A stretch of DNA of 64,000 bases, from the NCBI GenBank assembly GCA_022041995.1, contig CP074381.1, forward strand, positions 2,542,001 to 2,606,000, given 5' to 3'. The translations under genes and the position numbers were made by a program. This stretch comes from Cupriavidus necator (GTDB taxonomy: Bacteria > Pseudomonadota > Gammaproteobacteria > Burkholderiales > Burkholderiaceae). Under the pieces are notes generated by a model. That model made no database searches, was not told the DNA's origin, and saw only the letters and a program-made list of their open reading frames with translations. Of the stretch, positions 27,534 to 37,536 are shown in pieces. How positions within the stretch are numbered: position 1 is the stretch's first letter; each line of letters starts with the position of its first letter.

Positions 27534-27571
27534 CCGGAGCATTCCCCGCGCGGGCGCCGGGAATGCTCCGG
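27534..27571. terminator. hairpin between convergent genes
   Basis: A perfect 13-bp stem CCGGAGCATTCCC / GGGAATGCTCCGG with a 12-base loop lies between gntR and the convergent cyclotransferase-like gene. There is no T-run, so it may act as a weak bidirectional terminator or transcript end protector. Confidence 0.6.
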
Positions 27572-27572
27572 A

Positions 27573-27989
27573 TCAGGCCGCGGCGTGGTCGCGCGCGCGG
27601 CGATAGGCCACCCAGTCGCCGCTGTCGATGCGCGGCAGCGTGGCCACGGCCGACTCGGCCACTGGATACAGCAGGCAGGCAACCGGCTGTCCATCCTGCA
27701 GCACGGCCCGTTCCTCGCGCACAAACAGCGTGGCCTGGCCGGGATAAACCTCTTCGATCTCGTCGAGCACCGGCAACAGCGCGTCGGCAATCTCATAGAT
27801 ATCGCCCACGACCGGCCCGCCACTGGCGTCCAGCACCAGGCCGGGATAGGTGCCGAAGTCAAAGAGCCTGCCCGCGATCGTCCCCGTGCCCAGCAGCGCG
27901 GGCGCGGCAATACCGTGGCGCTGCGCGGCGGCGTTCAGGTCATTGACCTCGCCGGCGCGCAGCGTGCCGTAGACAAAGACACGCGGCAT
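27573..27989 (-). CDS. gamma-glutamylcyclotransferase-like (AIG2/GGCT fold) protein
   Basis: A 138-residue protein of the GGCT/AIG2 fold, beginning with the hallmark VFVYGTLRAGE (YGTL substrate loop). LDEIEEVYPG matches the segment that usually holds the catalytic Glu region. Such enzymes release 5-oxoproline or act on gamma-glutamyl amines. It starts 2 bases after the RraA gene stop, so it is translationally linked to it and last in the MFS-ThDP-RraA operon. The substrate is uncertain. Confidence 0.75.
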   Translation of the reverse strand: MPRVFVYGTLRAGEVNDLNAAAQRHGIAAPALLGTGTIAGRLFDFGTYPGLVLDASGGPVVGDIYEIADALLPVLDEIEEVYPGQATLFVREERAVLQDGQPVACLLYPVAESAVATLPRIDSGDWVAYRRARDHAAA

Positions 27990-27991
27990 GC

Positions 27992-28489
27992 TCAGTTCCC
28001 CAGCTTTTCGTCCGAGACCAGCACGCCGTCGGCGTCGACGTAGATCCAGTTGCCCGGGCGCACCACGGCGCCGGGCATCTGCACCGCGACCTCGCGTTCG
28101 CCGACGTTGCGCTTCTGGCTTTTCTGCGGATGCACGGCCAGCGCGCGGATGCCGATGTCGCACACGTCCAGTTCAGCGGTATCGCGGATGCAGCCGTTGA
28201 CGACGATGCCGACCCAGCCGTTCTTCTCGGCCAGCAGGCCAAGGTTGCCGCCCACCAGCGCGCAGCGCAACGAGCCGCCGCCGTCGATCACCAGCACGCG
28301 GCCCTGCCCCGGCGCTTCCAGCGCGCTGCGCACCAGCGAGTTGTCTTCGAACACCTTGAGCGTGGCGGCGGGGCCGGCAAAGGCGCCCTGCTTGCCGAAG
28401 GCGCGGAACACTGGTGCCATCACGCGCAAGGTGCCGTCGGCAAGGCGCTCTTCATGCGCGTCGCACAGGTCGGTGGTGACGGGCTTCAT
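27992..28489 (-). CDS. RraA-family protein (short form)
   Basis: A 165-residue RraA-fold protein of classical size. The central segment [15 protein letters not shown] and CIRDTAELD (R-D-x-x-E plus following Asp) retain the residues required by HMG/CHA-type aldolases. Two functions are known for the fold: RNase E inhibition, and retro-aldol or oxaloacetate decarboxylation. Position between a ThDP enzyme and a small hydrolase suggests metabolism. It is the second RraA-like gene within 4 kb. Confidence 0.75.
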   Translation of the reverse strand: MKPVTTDLCDAHEERLADGTLRVMAPVFRAFGKQGAFAGPAATLKVFEDNSLVRSALEAPGQGRVLVIDGGGSLRCALVGGNLGLLAEKNGWVGIVVNGCIRDTAELDVCDIGIRALAVHPQKSQKRNVGEREVAVQMPGAVVRPGNWIYVDADGVLVSDEKLGN

Positions 28490-28537
28490 CGATAGTCCCC
28501 TGACAGGTAAGAAAGAATCCGGTCCGGCCGCGCGGCC

Positions 28538-30277
28538 TCACTGTTGCTGGCTGGCCAGCGCCTGGGCGCGGATCGCACTCAGCGTGGTGCGCGGCGTGAT
28601 CACGTCCGGGTCCACCTGGATCTCGATCAGCGTGGATACCGGCGCGGCCAGGGCCTCGCGCAATGCCGGGGCAAAGCCTTCGGTCGTGGTCACAGTAGCG
28701 CCGCGCGCACCATAGGCGCGCGCCAGCGCGGCAAAGTCGGGGTTGAGCAGCTCGGTGCCCGACACGTGGGCCGGGTATTCGCGTTCCTGGTGCATCCTGA
28801 TCGTGCCGTACATGCCGTTGTTGACCACGATGAAGATCACCGGCGCCTGGTATTGCATCGACGTAGCCAGTTCCTGGCCATTCATCAGGAAGCAGCCATC
28901 GCCGGCCAGCGCCACCACGGTGCGTTGCGGGAAGGCGATCTTGGCGCCGACCGCCGCCGGCACGCCATAGCCCATTGCGCCGCTGGTCGGCGCCAGCTGG
29001 CCGCGGCCGCCGCTGGTGAACGGGCGATAGTGGAAATAGCGGTGCAGCCAGCCGGCGTAGTTGCCCGCGCCATTGGTCACCACGGCATCGGCCGGCAGCA
29101 GCTGGTCCAGCGTGCGGATGACTTCGGCCATGTCGACACCCTGCCCCGTAAATACGGGCGGCTGCAGGTAGCGTTCGTAGTCGGCATGCGCGGCTTCTGT
29201 CCACGCCTGCCAGCGCGGCGTTGCAACGGGCTGCAGGCCGGCCAGGCGCGCGGCGATGGCGGGCATGGATGCCTGGATCATCAGGTCGGCCTGGTAGACG
29301 CTGCCCAGTTCCTCGGCGCCGGCGTGCACGTGGATCAGCTTTTGCGCGGGCCGCGGCGCGGCGATCAGCGCGTAGCCGCCGGTGGTCATCTCGCCCAGGC
29401 GCGGGCCGATGGCCAGCACCAGGTCGGCGTTGCGGACGCGCTCGGCCAGCGCGGGGTTGATGCCGATGCCGACATCGCCCGCGTAGTTGGGATGGCGGTT
29501 GTCGAACAGGTCCTGGCCGCGGAAGGCGCATCCCACCGGCAGCGCGAAGCGCTCGGCAAAGGCCTGCAGGTCGGCGCAGGCCTGCGGCGTCCAGCCGCTG
29601 CCGCCGGCCAGCACGAACGGGCGCTCGGCCGCGTTGAGCATCTCGGCCAGCCGCGCCAGGTCGGCCTCGCCGGGCCAGCTCATGACGCGCTGGTAGGCCT
29701 GCAGCTGCGGCACGGCGGCAGTCTGCGCCAGCATGTCCTCGGGCAACGCCAGAACCACCGGGCCCGGACGGCCCGAGGTGGCGGTCTGGTAGGCGCGCGC
29801 AATGTATTCGGGGATGCGTTCGACCCGGTCGATCTGCGCCACCCACTTGGCCATCTGGCCGAACATGCGGCGGTAGTCGATTTCCTGGAAGGCCTCGCGG
29901 TCCATGAAGTCGGTGCCGACCTGGCCGATGAACAGGATCATCGGTGTCGAGTCCTGGAAGGCGGTATGCACGCCGATGCTGGCATTGGTGGCGCCCGGCC
30001 CGCGCGTGCAGAAGGCCAGCCCGGGGCGGCCGGTCAGCTTGCCGTAGGCCTCGGCCATGACGGCCGCCCCGCCCTCCTGGCGGCAGATGATGAAACGCAT
30101 CCGGTCGCGGCGGCGGTGGAAGCCGTCCAGCACGGCCAGGTAGCTTTCGCCCGGCACGCCGAAGGCCAGTTCGGCGCCGTGCGCCAGCAGCGCGTCGACC
30201 AGGATATGGCCGCCCGGCAGCGGCGTGGCGGGATCGGAATCGTCAGGCTGGGTAGCGTTGGGCGGCGTCATTGACAT
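28538..30277 (-). CDS. ThDP-dependent enzyme, acetolactate synthase/benzoylformate decarboxylase-like
   Basis: A 579-residue thiamine diphosphate enzyme with the three-domain layout of acetolactate synthase. The catalytic Glu is in ICRQEGGAAVMAEAYGKLTG, and the ThDP motif is GDGCFLMNGQELATS ending in NNGMYG. It lacks obvious features of the housekeeping IlvB, so it more likely acts on glyoxylate, a 2-oxo acid or an oxalyl-type substrate. The start at 30277 follows from the domain beginning (GGHILVDALLAHGAELAFGV). It lies 65 bases after an MFS transporter gene and 48 before an RraA-like gene, all on the minus strand. Confidence 0.82.
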   Translation of the reverse strand: MSMTPPNATQPDDSDPATPLPGGHILVDALLAHGAELAFGVPGESYLAVLDGFHRRRDRMRFIICRQEGGAAVMAEAYGKLTGRPGLAFCTRGPGATNASIGVHTAFQDSTPMILFIGQVGTDFMDREAFQEIDYRRMFGQMAKWVAQIDRVERIPEYIARAYQTATSGRPGPVVLALPEDMLAQTAAVPQLQAYQRVMSWPGEADLARLAEMLNAAERPFVLAGGSGWTPQACADLQAFAERFALPVGCAFRGQDLFDNRHPNYAGDVGIGINPALAERVRNADLVLAIGPRLGEMTTGGYALIAAPRPAQKLIHVHAGAEELGSVYQADLMIQASMPAIAARLAGLQPVATPRWQAWTEAAHADYERYLQPPVFTGQGVDMAEVIRTLDQLLPADAVVTNGAGNYAGWLHRYFHYRPFTSGGRGQLAPTSGAMGYGVPAAVGAKIAFPQRTVVALAGDGCFLMNGQELATSMQYQAPVIFIVVNNGMYGTIRMHQEREYPAHVSGTELLNPDFAALARAYGARGATVTTTEGFAPALREALAAPVSTLIEIQVDPDVITPRTTLSAIRAQALASQQQ

Positions 30278-30342
30278 GAAAGCATCCTCAGGCAATCGAA
30301 TTCGGAAAGCGGTGGCCAGGCATCCCTGCCAGGACCAGGCGG

Positions 30343-31608
30343 CTAGGCGGCCTCCGCCTGGCCTGCCGCCGCGCCGCGGCGCGAGCGGTTGCCGTTGCCC
30401 ACGGTCACCGCGGTGAAGATCGACAGCAGCTGGAAACCGCCGATCATGAAGAACACCCAGGCCGGCAGCTTTGCATCCATCAGCGCGCCGAAGAACAACG
30501 GGCCGCACGCCAGGCCGATATCCAGGCCCGAGTAGACCACGCCATAGACGCGCCCGGTGGCACCGGCGGGCGCCGCCGCGCGCACCAGCAGGTCACGCGA
30601 CGGCCCCGCGGTACCGGCGCCAAAGCCGATCACGCCCATCAGCACCGGCACCAGCAGTGCCGGCACCAGGTTCAACCCCACCAGCACCGCCATCAGCCCC
30701 GACACCGTGAAGCTCACCGCGATCAGCCGGTCATGGTTGCTGGTGCGGCTGGCGGCAAAGCCGCCGACGACCATGCCGCCGGCGCTGCATAGCATGTAGA
30801 TGGTGTAGGACGCGGTCGCCAGCGTGAACGGCATGCCATACAGGTAGGTCAGCGCGGTGGGCGCAAAGCTCTGGATGCCGGCGGCAGAGAACGTGGTCAG
30901 CAGGAAGAAGGCCCAGCACACCCATACCTGCGGCAGCCGCAGGAAGCCCAGCACGCTGCCGCCCGCGCCCGCAGCCTTGGCCGCGGGCCGGCCCACGGCG
31001 CCCTGCACTTCGCGCGGGTCCAGCACATGGCGCAGCACCACCAGCACGGCCAGCACGATAAAGGCGACCGCCGAGGCCGCCGCCAGCGCCACGCGCCAGC
31101 TGGCCAGGTTGGCGATCGCCACCAGGAACAGCGGCGCCGCCGCCCAGCCCAGGTTGCCGGAAATGCCGTGCACTGAGAACGCGTGGCCCAGCCGGGGCTG
31201 CGACACATGCTTGTTCAGCAGCGTGAAGTCGGCCGGGTGGAATACGCCGTTGCCCAGCCCCGCCACGGCCGCGCCGAACAGCAGCGCGGCGTAGCCGGAA
31301 CTGGTCGACAGCAGCAAGGCCGCGGCGCCCAGGAAGGCCAGCCCGGCAAACAGCACCGGCCGCGCGCCGAAGCGGTCGACCACAAAGCCTGACGCGGTCT
31401 GCACCATCGCCGAGACCGCAAAGAACACCGTCATCAGCAGGCCCAGCTCGGCGTAGCTCAGGCCGAATTCCGCCTTGATCCACGGGAACAGCGGGGCCAG
31501 CAACAGGTGGTAGAAGTGGGAAACCCCGTGGGCCAGGCCTACCAGCCCGATCACCTGGGCGTCATGACGAAGGGGATTGCGCGTGGGATCGAGTGCGGCG
31601 GTGGACAT
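30343..31608 (-). CDS. major facilitator superfamily transporter
   Basis: A 421-residue inner-membrane protein with about 12 hydrophobic segments and the loop 2-3 MFS signature (GFVVDRFGARPVLFAG). The start at 31608 gives a short cytoplasmic N-terminus before the first helix. It probably takes up or exports the organic acid processed by the downstream ThDP and RraA enzymes. The substrate is not recognisable. Confidence 0.85.
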   Translation of the reverse strand: MSTAALDPTRNPLRHDAQVIGLVGLAHGVSHFYHLLLAPLFPWIKAEFGLSYAELGLLMTVFFAVSAMVQTASGFVVDRFGARPVLFAGLAFLGAAALLLSTSSGYAALLFGAAVAGLGNGVFHPADFTLLNKHVSQPRLGHAFSVHGISGNLGWAAAPLFLVAIANLASWRVALAAASAVAFIVLAVLVVLRHVLDPREVQGAVGRPAAKAAGAGGSVLGFLRLPQVWVCWAFFLLTTFSAAGIQSFAPTALTYLYGMPFTLATASYTIYMLCSAGGMVVGGFAASRTSNHDRLIAVSFTVSGLMAVLVGLNLVPALLVPVLMGVIGFGAGTAGPSRDLLVRAAAPAGATGRVYGVVYSGLDIGLACGPLFFGALMDAKLPAWVFFMIGGFQLLSIFTAVTVGNGNRSRRGAAAGQAEAA

Positions 31609-31741
31609 GGCGCTGGTGGCAGGGGCTATGCGGCAGGACGGGAGGCGGCAGCCCAGAAAAATATGGGCCGAAGCCCGCATCATAGAGGAAAACCCCTGCT
31701 CCCTGCAGCCAGGTGGCGGCCACGCCGCCCGCCGACCGCGC

Positions 31742-32566
31742 TTACATCTGCTTGAACAGGTGCGCGTACTGGCGCGCCACCGGCAGCAGCTCGGGGCGGT
31801 CGCGCAGCCGCAGCGACAGCCGTCCCAGCGACTGGTTGACCGCGCTGGCCACGCAGGCGATGTTGACCACGGTGCCGCGGTGGACCTGCCAGAAGCGCTC
31901 CGGGTCCAGCTGCTGCGTCAGCTCGCGCAGGCTGGTGCGGATCAGCGCTTCGCCGGCGCCGGAGACCACGTTGACGTACTTGTCGGTGGCCTCCAGGTAG
32001 ATGACTTCGTCCACGGGGATGATGCGCACCTCCTGCCCCACCAGTGCCTTGATAAAGCGCAGATACTGCCGCTGCGGCGCACCGCCCGTGCCTGGCGTGG
32101 CGTTCTCCAGCGATTCCAGGCGCGCCAGCAACTGGCCAAGGCGGTCGGTATCCGCGATCGATGCTTCGGTCTCGGTGTCTTCATCGTCGGCGGGGCCGGC
32201 CAGCCGGTCTTTCAGGCGCTGCACCGTGGCCTCAAGCCGTTCGCGCTGCACCGGCTTGAGTACATAGTCCACCGCGGCGCGCTCGAACGCCTCCAGCGCG
32301 AACTGGTCGTAAGCGGTCACGAAGACCACCAGCGGCGGGGTGTCGAATTCGATCAGTTCGCGCGCCACGTCCATGCCGCTCATGCCCGGCATGCGGATAT
32401 CCAGGAAGGCCACGCGCGGCTGGTGCTCGCGCGCCGCCGCCAGCGCGGCCACGCCGTCGTGGACCACGGAAACGATACGGGCCTCGGGCCACAGCGACTT
32501 CAGTTCGGATTCCAGCACGCGCGCCAGCAGCGCTTCGTCATCGGCAATCAGAAGGGTCGGGGTCAT
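31742..32566 (-). CDS. LytTR-family response regulator
   Basis: A 274-residue regulator. The receiver domain has the acidic pocket IADDE, the phosphorylated Asp in AFLDIRMPGMSG, Thr in FVTAYD and Lys in VLKPVQ. A LytTR DNA-binding domain follows (about residue 170 on; IIPVDEVIYLEATDKYVNV and FWQVHRGTVVNI). This is the AlgR/LytR type. The sensor kinase gene lies 87 bases upstream on the same strand, so the two form a pair. The target genes are unknown. Confidence 0.9.
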   Translation of the reverse strand: MTPTLLIADDEALLARVLESELKSLWPEARIVSVVHDGVAALAAAREHQPRVAFLDIRMPGMSGMDVARELIEFDTPPLVVFVTAYDQFALEAFERAAVDYVLKPVQRERLEATVQRLKDRLAGPADDEDTETEASIADTDRLGQLLARLESLENATPGTGGAPQRQYLRFIKALVGQEVRIIPVDEVIYLEATDKYVNVVSGAGEALIRTSLRELTQQLDPERFWQVHRGTVVNIACVASAVNQSLGRLSLRLRDRPELLPVARQYAHLFKQM

Positions 32567-32653
32567 GGGGACGTTGGGGTGGTAGATAGGTCCTGGCGTG
32601 GTCAGCGGCACCGCCAGCCGTTCTTCTTGTCAGGCGTGGGCAGGTGGTGCGCC

Positions 32654-33829
32654 TCAGAGCCGTTGCATGGCCGGGGCCGATGCCGGCATGCCCTCCGGCA
32701 CACTGGTGATTGTCTGGGTCAGGGTGGGCGCTTCAGCCGGGCGCTCCAGCGGCAGCGTCAGCCGCACCACCACGCCGCGCGGGGTGTTCTCTTCCATCTG
32801 CATGGAGGCCGCCGCGCCAAAGATGCGCGCCAGCCGCTCGCGCACGTGCGTGATGCCCAGGCCCGAGCCCTTGCCCGAGCCATGGCCGAAGCCCACGCCG
32901 GTATCGGCAATGACGACCTGCACCGCATTGTCGCCGGCCGCGCGCGCCGACAGCCGGATATGGCCGCCGATCATGCAGGGCTCAATGCCGTGCGTGACCG
33001 CGTTTTCCACCAGCGGCTGGATCAGCATGGGTGGGATCTCCACCTTCGCCAGTTTCCGCGGCAGGTCTATGTCGAACGAGAGCCGCTGGCCGAAGCGCAT
33101 GCCCTGGATGTCCAGGTAGCTGCGCAGCAGCTCGAACTCCTGCCGCAGCGTGCATTGCTCGGCGCGGGTATGTGCCAGCGACATGCGCAGGAAACCGATC
33201 AGGCGCTGCAGCAGCTGGCGCGCGGCGGGCGGGTCGGTGGCAATCAGCCCGTCGAGGTTGGCCAGCGAGTTGAACAGGAAATGCGGCTCGATCTGCGCCT
33301 GCAGCGCCATCAGTTGTGCGCGCACCAGCTGTTTTTCGGCTTCCTCGCGCTGCAGGGCGTCCAGCGCGGCCTGGCGCTCGAGCGAGGCCAGCTTCTCGCG
33401 CGACCAGTAGAAATAGATCATCGAGGCCGCGGCCAGCATGCCCACCACCAGGCACATGCGCAGCATGCCGCCGGCTTCGTCCGCCGATTTGGGCGGCAGG
33501 TCCAGCGCCACGCGCGTGGCCCAGCTGCCGAACACCACGCCCGCGGGCACCGCGGCCGCTGCCAGCAGCAGGAAGGGCCAGCGGCGCGGCCGGTCGTTCC
33601 ACCAGATCACCACGCGAGGAATGTCGATCAGCACCCAGATCGACAGGCCGATCAGCTGGCTGTAGACAAAGTTGTGCCACAGGCTGCCGCCGGTCTGGAA
33701 GCCGTAGTTCAGGCTGATGGCGATCACCGAGTTCATGCACAGCACGAACAGCAGGTCGCGCCCGAGGATATTGAGCCGGGAGGGGATGGCGGTGGCGACG
33801 TTGGAGAAGCAGCGGTCCATGGCGTTCAT
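32654..33829 (-). CDS. LytS/AlgZ-type sensor histidine kinase
   Basis: A 391-residue kinase. Several hydrophobic segments in the first 150 residues form the membrane sensor, then a short coiled region, then the His_kinase core with the phospho-acceptor in QIEPHFLFNSLANL, the N-box PLVENAVTHGIEP and the ATP-lid glycines of GSGLGITHVRERL. It is the cognate partner of the LytTR regulator directly downstream. ATG 33820 is a possible internal start. The signal sensed is unknown. Confidence 0.88.
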   Translation of the reverse strand: MNAMDRCFSNVATAIPSRLNILGRDLLFVLCMNSVIAISLNYGFQTGGSLWHNFVYSQLIGLSIWVLIDIPRVVIWWNDRPRRWPFLLLAAAAVPAGVVFGSWATRVALDLPPKSADEAGGMLRMCLVVGMLAAASMIYFYWSREKLASLERQAALDALQREEAEKQLVRAQLMALQAQIEPHFLFNSLANLDGLIATDPPAARQLLQRLIGFLRMSLAHTRAEQCTLRQEFELLRSYLDIQGMRFGQRLSFDIDLPRKLAKVEIPPMLIQPLVENAVTHGIEPCMIGGHIRLSARAAGDNAVQVVIADTGVGFGHGSGKGSGLGITHVRERLARIFGAAASMQMEENTPRGVVVRLTLPLERPAEAPTLTQTITSVPEGMPASAPAMQRL

Positions 33830-33891
33830 GTTAGCGCGGACTGAGCCTGGCGCAATGCGGGAATGTGATGAGACGGGCAGCGCGGGCCACC

Positions 33892-34263
33892 TCAGCCGCC
33901 CTGCCCGGCACGCCGGCCGGCCAGCGCGCGCCACCATTGCCCGGACAGCACATAGCGCGGGAACGTGACCCACTGCTCGGCCAGGATGCGGCCGGCGATG
34001 TCCGCCGGCCCGGCAAAGGGTTCCGGCGCATGGGCTTCCAGCCGGTGTCCGCGGCCCTGCAGGGCCATCGACATGCCCATGCACACCAGCCCCAGCGCCA
34101 CCGCCGGCAGGCTCAGGCGCAGCAGGCCGTACAGGCCCAGCACGGTACCGGCCATGAACATCGGCACGGCCACGATATGCAGCAGCAGGTTGCGGGGATG
34201 CTGGTGGTTGCGGGCATAGCCGCGCCACTGCCAGCGCAGCAGTGATTCGTCGTCGCGCATCAT
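33892..34263 (-). CDS. small membrane protein, Mpo1/DUF962-like
   Basis: A 123-residue protein with a short charged N-terminus (SLLRWQWRGYARNHQHPRNLLLH), two hydrophobic helices (residues 30-70) and a C-terminal amphipathic tail (WVTFPRYVLSGQWWRALAGR). The NHQHPRN-type histidine motif resembles the Mpo1/DUF962 family, some of whose members are iron-dependent fatty-acid dioxygenases. It lies 62 bases upstream of the sensor kinase on the same strand. Function in bacteria is uncertain. Confidence 0.6.
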   Translation of the reverse strand: MMRDDESLLRWQWRGYARNHQHPRNLLLHIVAVPMFMAGTVLGLYGLLRLSLPAVALGLVCMGMSMALQGRGHRLEAHAPEPFAGPADIAGRILAEQWVTFPRYVLSGQWWRALAGRRAGQGG

Positions 34264-34528
34264 CGTTGTCTCTCTCCCTTGCCCGGCTCTTGCAGACCGG
34301 CGGCCGCGCGCAAGCTTTGTTGCGCTGCGGTACACGTGCGGCACTCGCCGGACGGCAAGCCGCGGGCACGTGCAAGGACTGTACCCCTCACCCGGGGACG
34401 AAGAAAGTCTCTTGCGACGAACGGCGGGCACGGGGCGCGAACGGCACCGTGCCGGGGCGGATGGCGCGGGCCGGCGGCGCTCGGGTGCCCCCTGCGCCGC
34501 CCGGCAGCCGTCCGCGGTCAGGCCGGAA

Positions 34529-35473
34529 TCAGGCCGCCAGGGCCTGGCGCTCCTGCTCGGACAGCGCGCTGCTGACGGTGTCGGGCGACAAGTGTGGCGC
34601 GAACATGTTGATAAAAGCGTGCGCATAGCCGCGCAGGTAGGCACCCCGCCGCACCGCCACGCTGGTGGTGTTGGGCGCGAACAGGTGGTCGGCCGAGATC
34701 CGCACCAGGCCGGAATCCTTGCGCTCGTCATAGGCCATCGAGGCAATGATGCCCACGCCCAGGTCCAGTTCGGCGTAGGTCTTGATCACATCGGCGTCCA
34801 GCGCGGTCAGCACGATCTCCGGCTGCAGGCCGGCTTCGGCAAAGGCGCTGTCGATCTTGCGGCGGCCGGTGAAGCCGGCGTCATAGGTGATGAGCTGGAA
34901 GCCGGCCACGTCTTCAAGCGTCGGCTCGGGCAGGCGCGTGAGCGGATGGCCGGGCGAGACCACCAGCACGTGCTGCCAGCTGTAGGCCTCGAACGAGGTC
35001 AGCCCGGCCTCGGTGGCCAGGGCCTCGGTGGCGATGCCGATATCGGCCTGCCCCGTCAGCAGCAACTCAACGATATGCGTGGGCGACGCCTCCTGCAGTG
35101 CCAGCGTCACATGCGGGTATTCACGGCGGAATGCCTGCACCACGCGCGGCAGTGCATAGCGTGCCTGGGTGTGGGTGGTGGCAACGGTCAGGCGGCCGGT
35201 ATGGCGGCCGGCGTATTCGTCGCCTGCCTGGCGCAGGTTCTCGGCCTCCAGCAGCAGGCGTTCGACGATGCGCACGATCTCGCGCCCCGGCTCGGTCAGC
35301 CCGGTCAGGCGCTTGCCGTAGCGCTCGAAGATCTCCACGCCCAGTTCTTCTTCCAGCTCGCGGATCTGGCGCGACACGCCAGGCTGCGAGGTGTACAGCG
35401 CGTTGGCGACCTCGGTCAGGTTGAACTGGCGGCGCACCGCCTCGCGGATGGAACGGAGTTGCTGGAAGTTCAT
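34529..35473 (-). CDS. cysB: CysB-type LysR regulator of sulfur assimilation
   Basis: A 314-residue LysR regulator that starts [23 protein letters not shown], as CysB/Cbl proteins do. The HTH is [23 protein letters not shown]. The effector domain includes [11 protein letters not shown], the sulfate/acetylserine-site region in this family. Its start overlaps the cysA stop by 4 bases, so it is the last gene of cysT-cysW-cysA-cysB. It should activate the sulfate and alkanesulfonate genes in this window when sulfur is limiting. Confidence 0.92.
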   Translation of the reverse strand: MNFQQLRSIREAVRRQFNLTEVANALYTSQPGVSRQIRELEEELGVEIFERYGKRLTGLTEPGREIVRIVERLLLEAENLRQAGDEYAGRHTGRLTVATTHTQARYALPRVVQAFRREYPHVTLALQEASPTHIVELLLTGQADIGIATEALATEAGLTSFEAYSWQHVLVVSPGHPLTRLPEPTLEDVAGFQLITYDAGFTGRRKIDSAFAEAGLQPEIVLTALDADVIKTYAELDLGVGIIASMAYDERKDSGLVRISADHLFAPNTTSVAVRRGAYLRGYAHAFINMFAPHLSPDTVSSALSEQERQALAA

Positions 35474-36597
35474 GGCGTGGCCTTTTCTTGTTGGGTGGAG
35501 GCGGTGCCATTGGCACCGGTCGCGCGCGGCTGCGTGAACACGCGCAGCTGGCGCGGGCGCACCGCAAGCAGCTCGCCTTCACGGAAGCCCGCATGGCGGA
35601 AGCGCTCCAGCGGCAGCGCGACTTCAATCACGTCCTGGTTGTCTTCACGTTCGAGTTCAAGCTGCGCCACCGGGCCCAGCGTCAGCGCGCGGCGCAGCGT
35701 CACGGCGATGCCGTCGGCGCCGGGCGAATAGCGTTCCAGGTCGAGGTCATGGGGGCGCACATAGGCCACCGCGTCGCCGGCGGTCTCATGGCCGCTGCCG
35801 ACCACCGGCAGCACCGCCTCGCCGGTATGCAGCAGGCCGCCGCTCTCGCCCACTTCCAAGCGGCCGTGGAACAGGTTCACGTTGCCGAGGAAGCCGAACA
35901 CGAACGGCGTGGCCGGATGGTTGTAGACCGCCTCGGGCGAGCCGTACTGCTCCACGTGGCCGCGGTTCATCAGCACCACCTGGTCGGCCACTTCCAGCGC
36001 TTCTTCCTGGTCATGGGTGACGAACACGCTGGTGACGTGCAGTTCGTCGTGCAGGCGGCGCAGCCAGCGTCGCAGCTCCTTGCGCACCTTGGCATCGAGC
36101 GCGCCGAAGGGCTCGTCGAGCAGCAGCATGCGCGGCTCCACCGCCAGCGCGCGGGCCAGCGCGATACGCTGGCGCTGGCCGCCGGAAAGCTGCGACGGGT
36201 AGCGGTCGGCCAGCCAGTCAAGCTGCACCAGCTCCAGCAGCGAGCGCACCTTGTCGCGGATCTGCGCTTCGCTGGGTCGCTCTGCGCGCGACTTGACACG
36301 CAGGCCGAAAGCCACGTTCTCGAACACGCTCATATGCTTGAATAGCGCATAGTGCTGGAACACGAAACCCACCTGGCGCTGGCGCACATGCTGATCGGAG
36401 GCATCGCGCCCGGCCAGCACGATCTGGCCCGCATCGGCGCGCTCCAGGCCGGCGATGATGCGCAGCAGCGTGGTCTTGCCGCAGCCGGAAGGCCCCAGCA
36501 GCGCGGTCAGCTCGCCTTCGTCGAAATCGAGCGAGACGTTGTCCAGCGCGACAAAGTCGCCAAAGCGCTTCTCTATGTTCCTGACCTGGATGCTCAT
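35470..36597 (-). CDS. cysA: sulfate/thiosulfate ABC transporter ATPase
   Basis: A 375-residue ATPase. Walker A is [12 protein letters not shown], the signature [15 protein letters not shown] and Walker [13 protein letters not shown], followed by the C-terminal TOBE-like domain typical of CysA. It couples ATP hydrolysis to sulfate import through CysT/CysW. It overlaps cysW upstream and cysB downstream by 4 bases each, implying translational coupling. The start at 36597 fits [13 protein letters not shown]. Confidence 0.96.
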   Translation of the reverse strand: MSIQVRNIEKRFGDFVALDNVSLDFDEGELTALLGPSGCGKTTLLRIIAGLERADAGQIVLAGRDASDQHVRQRQVGFVFQHYALFKHMSVFENVAFGLRVKSRAERPSEAQIRDKVRSLLELVQLDWLADRYPSQLSGGQRQRIALARALAVEPRMLLLDEPFGALDAKVRKELRRWLRRLHDELHVTSVFVTHDQEEALEVADQVVLMNRGHVEQYGSPEAVYNHPATPFVFGFLGNVNLFHGRLEVGESGGLLHTGEAVLPVVGSGHETAGDAVAYVRPHDLDLERYSPGADGIAVTLRRALTLGPVAQLELEREDNQDVIEVALPLERFRHAGFREGELLAVRPRQLRVFTQPRATGANGTASTQQEKATP

Positions 36598-37535
36598 GAT
36601 GCCTGTCCTTGCACTGATGCTTGCAGTGTTGCCAGCGGCCGCTCTGGCGCAGCCTCTTCGGTTTCCTTGCGGGCGCGGAATTCCACCAGCGTCTTGATGC
36701 CGAGGGTGACCAGCGCCAGCAGCGTCAGCAGCGAAGCCACCGCAAAGGCGGCCGCGAAGTTGTATTCGTTGTAGAGGATCTCCACGTGCAGCGGCATGGT
36801 GTTGGTCAGCCCGCGGATATGGCCCGACACCACCGACACCGCGCCGAACTCGCCCATCGCGCGCGCATTGCACAGGATCACGCCATACAGCAGGCCCCAG
36901 CGGATATTGGGCAGCGTGATATGGCGGAAGGTCTGCCAGCCCGAGGCGCCCAGCACGATCGCGGCCTCCTCCTCTTCACTGCCCTGCGCCTGCATCAGCG
37001 GGATCAGCTCGCGCGCCACGAAGGGGAAGGTGACGAAGATGGTGGCCAGCACGATGCCCGGCACCGCGAACATGATCTTGATGTCGTGCGCTTCCAGCCA
37101 CGGTCCCAGCCAGCCCTGCGCACCGAACAGCAGTACGTAGACCAGGCCGGAGATCACCGGCGACACCGAGAACGGCAGGTCGATCAGCGTGATCAGCAGG
37201 TTCTTGCCGCGGAAGTCGAACTTGGCGATGGCCCAGGCCGCCGCCACGCCGAACACCACGTTCAGCGGCACCGCGATCGCCGCCACCGTCAGCGTGAGCT
37301 GGATCGCGGCGAGTGCGCCGGGTTCGACCAGCGCTTCCCAGTAGGTCTGCACGCCCTTGCGCAAGGCTTCATAGAAGACCGAGGCCAGCGGCACGAACAG
37401 GAACAGGGTGAGGAACAGCACTGCCACCGCGATCAGCGTGTAGCGCACCCACGGCGCTTCGCCAGTGGCGTCAAACCTGTGCTGGGCCGGGGCGTTGCCT
37501 TGCCCGCCCAGGCGTCCCGCAACGGCGCCGGCCAT
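36594..37535 (-). CDS. cysW: sulfate ABC transporter permease CysW
   Basis: A 313-residue inner-membrane permease with six predicted helices. The EAA-type coupling loop ([23 protein letters not shown]) contacts CysA. The region [19 protein letters not shown] ([19 protein letters not shown]) is characteristic of CysW. It starts 1 base after the cysT stop. Confidence 0.95.
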   Translation of the reverse strand: MAGAVAGRLGGQGNAPAQHRFDATGEAPWVRYTLIAVAVLFLTLFLFVPLASVFYEALRKGVQTYWEALVEPGALAAIQLTLTVAAIAVPLNVVFGVAAAWAIAKFDFRGKNLLITLIDLPFSVSPVISGLVYVLLFGAQGWLGPWLEAHDIKIMFAVPGIVLATIFVTFPFVARELIPLMQAQGSEEEEAAIVLGASGWQTFRHITLPNIRWGLLYGVILCNARAMGEFGAVSVVSGHIRGLTNTMPLHVEILYNEYNFAAAFAVASLLTLLALVTLGIKTLVEFRARKETEEAAPERPLATLQASVQGQAS

Positions 37536-37536
37536 G

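Noticed and set aside
31577..33844. 755-codon open frame antisense to the two-component pair
   Set aside because: Shadow frame with no start context and low-complexity His/Gln/Arg content.
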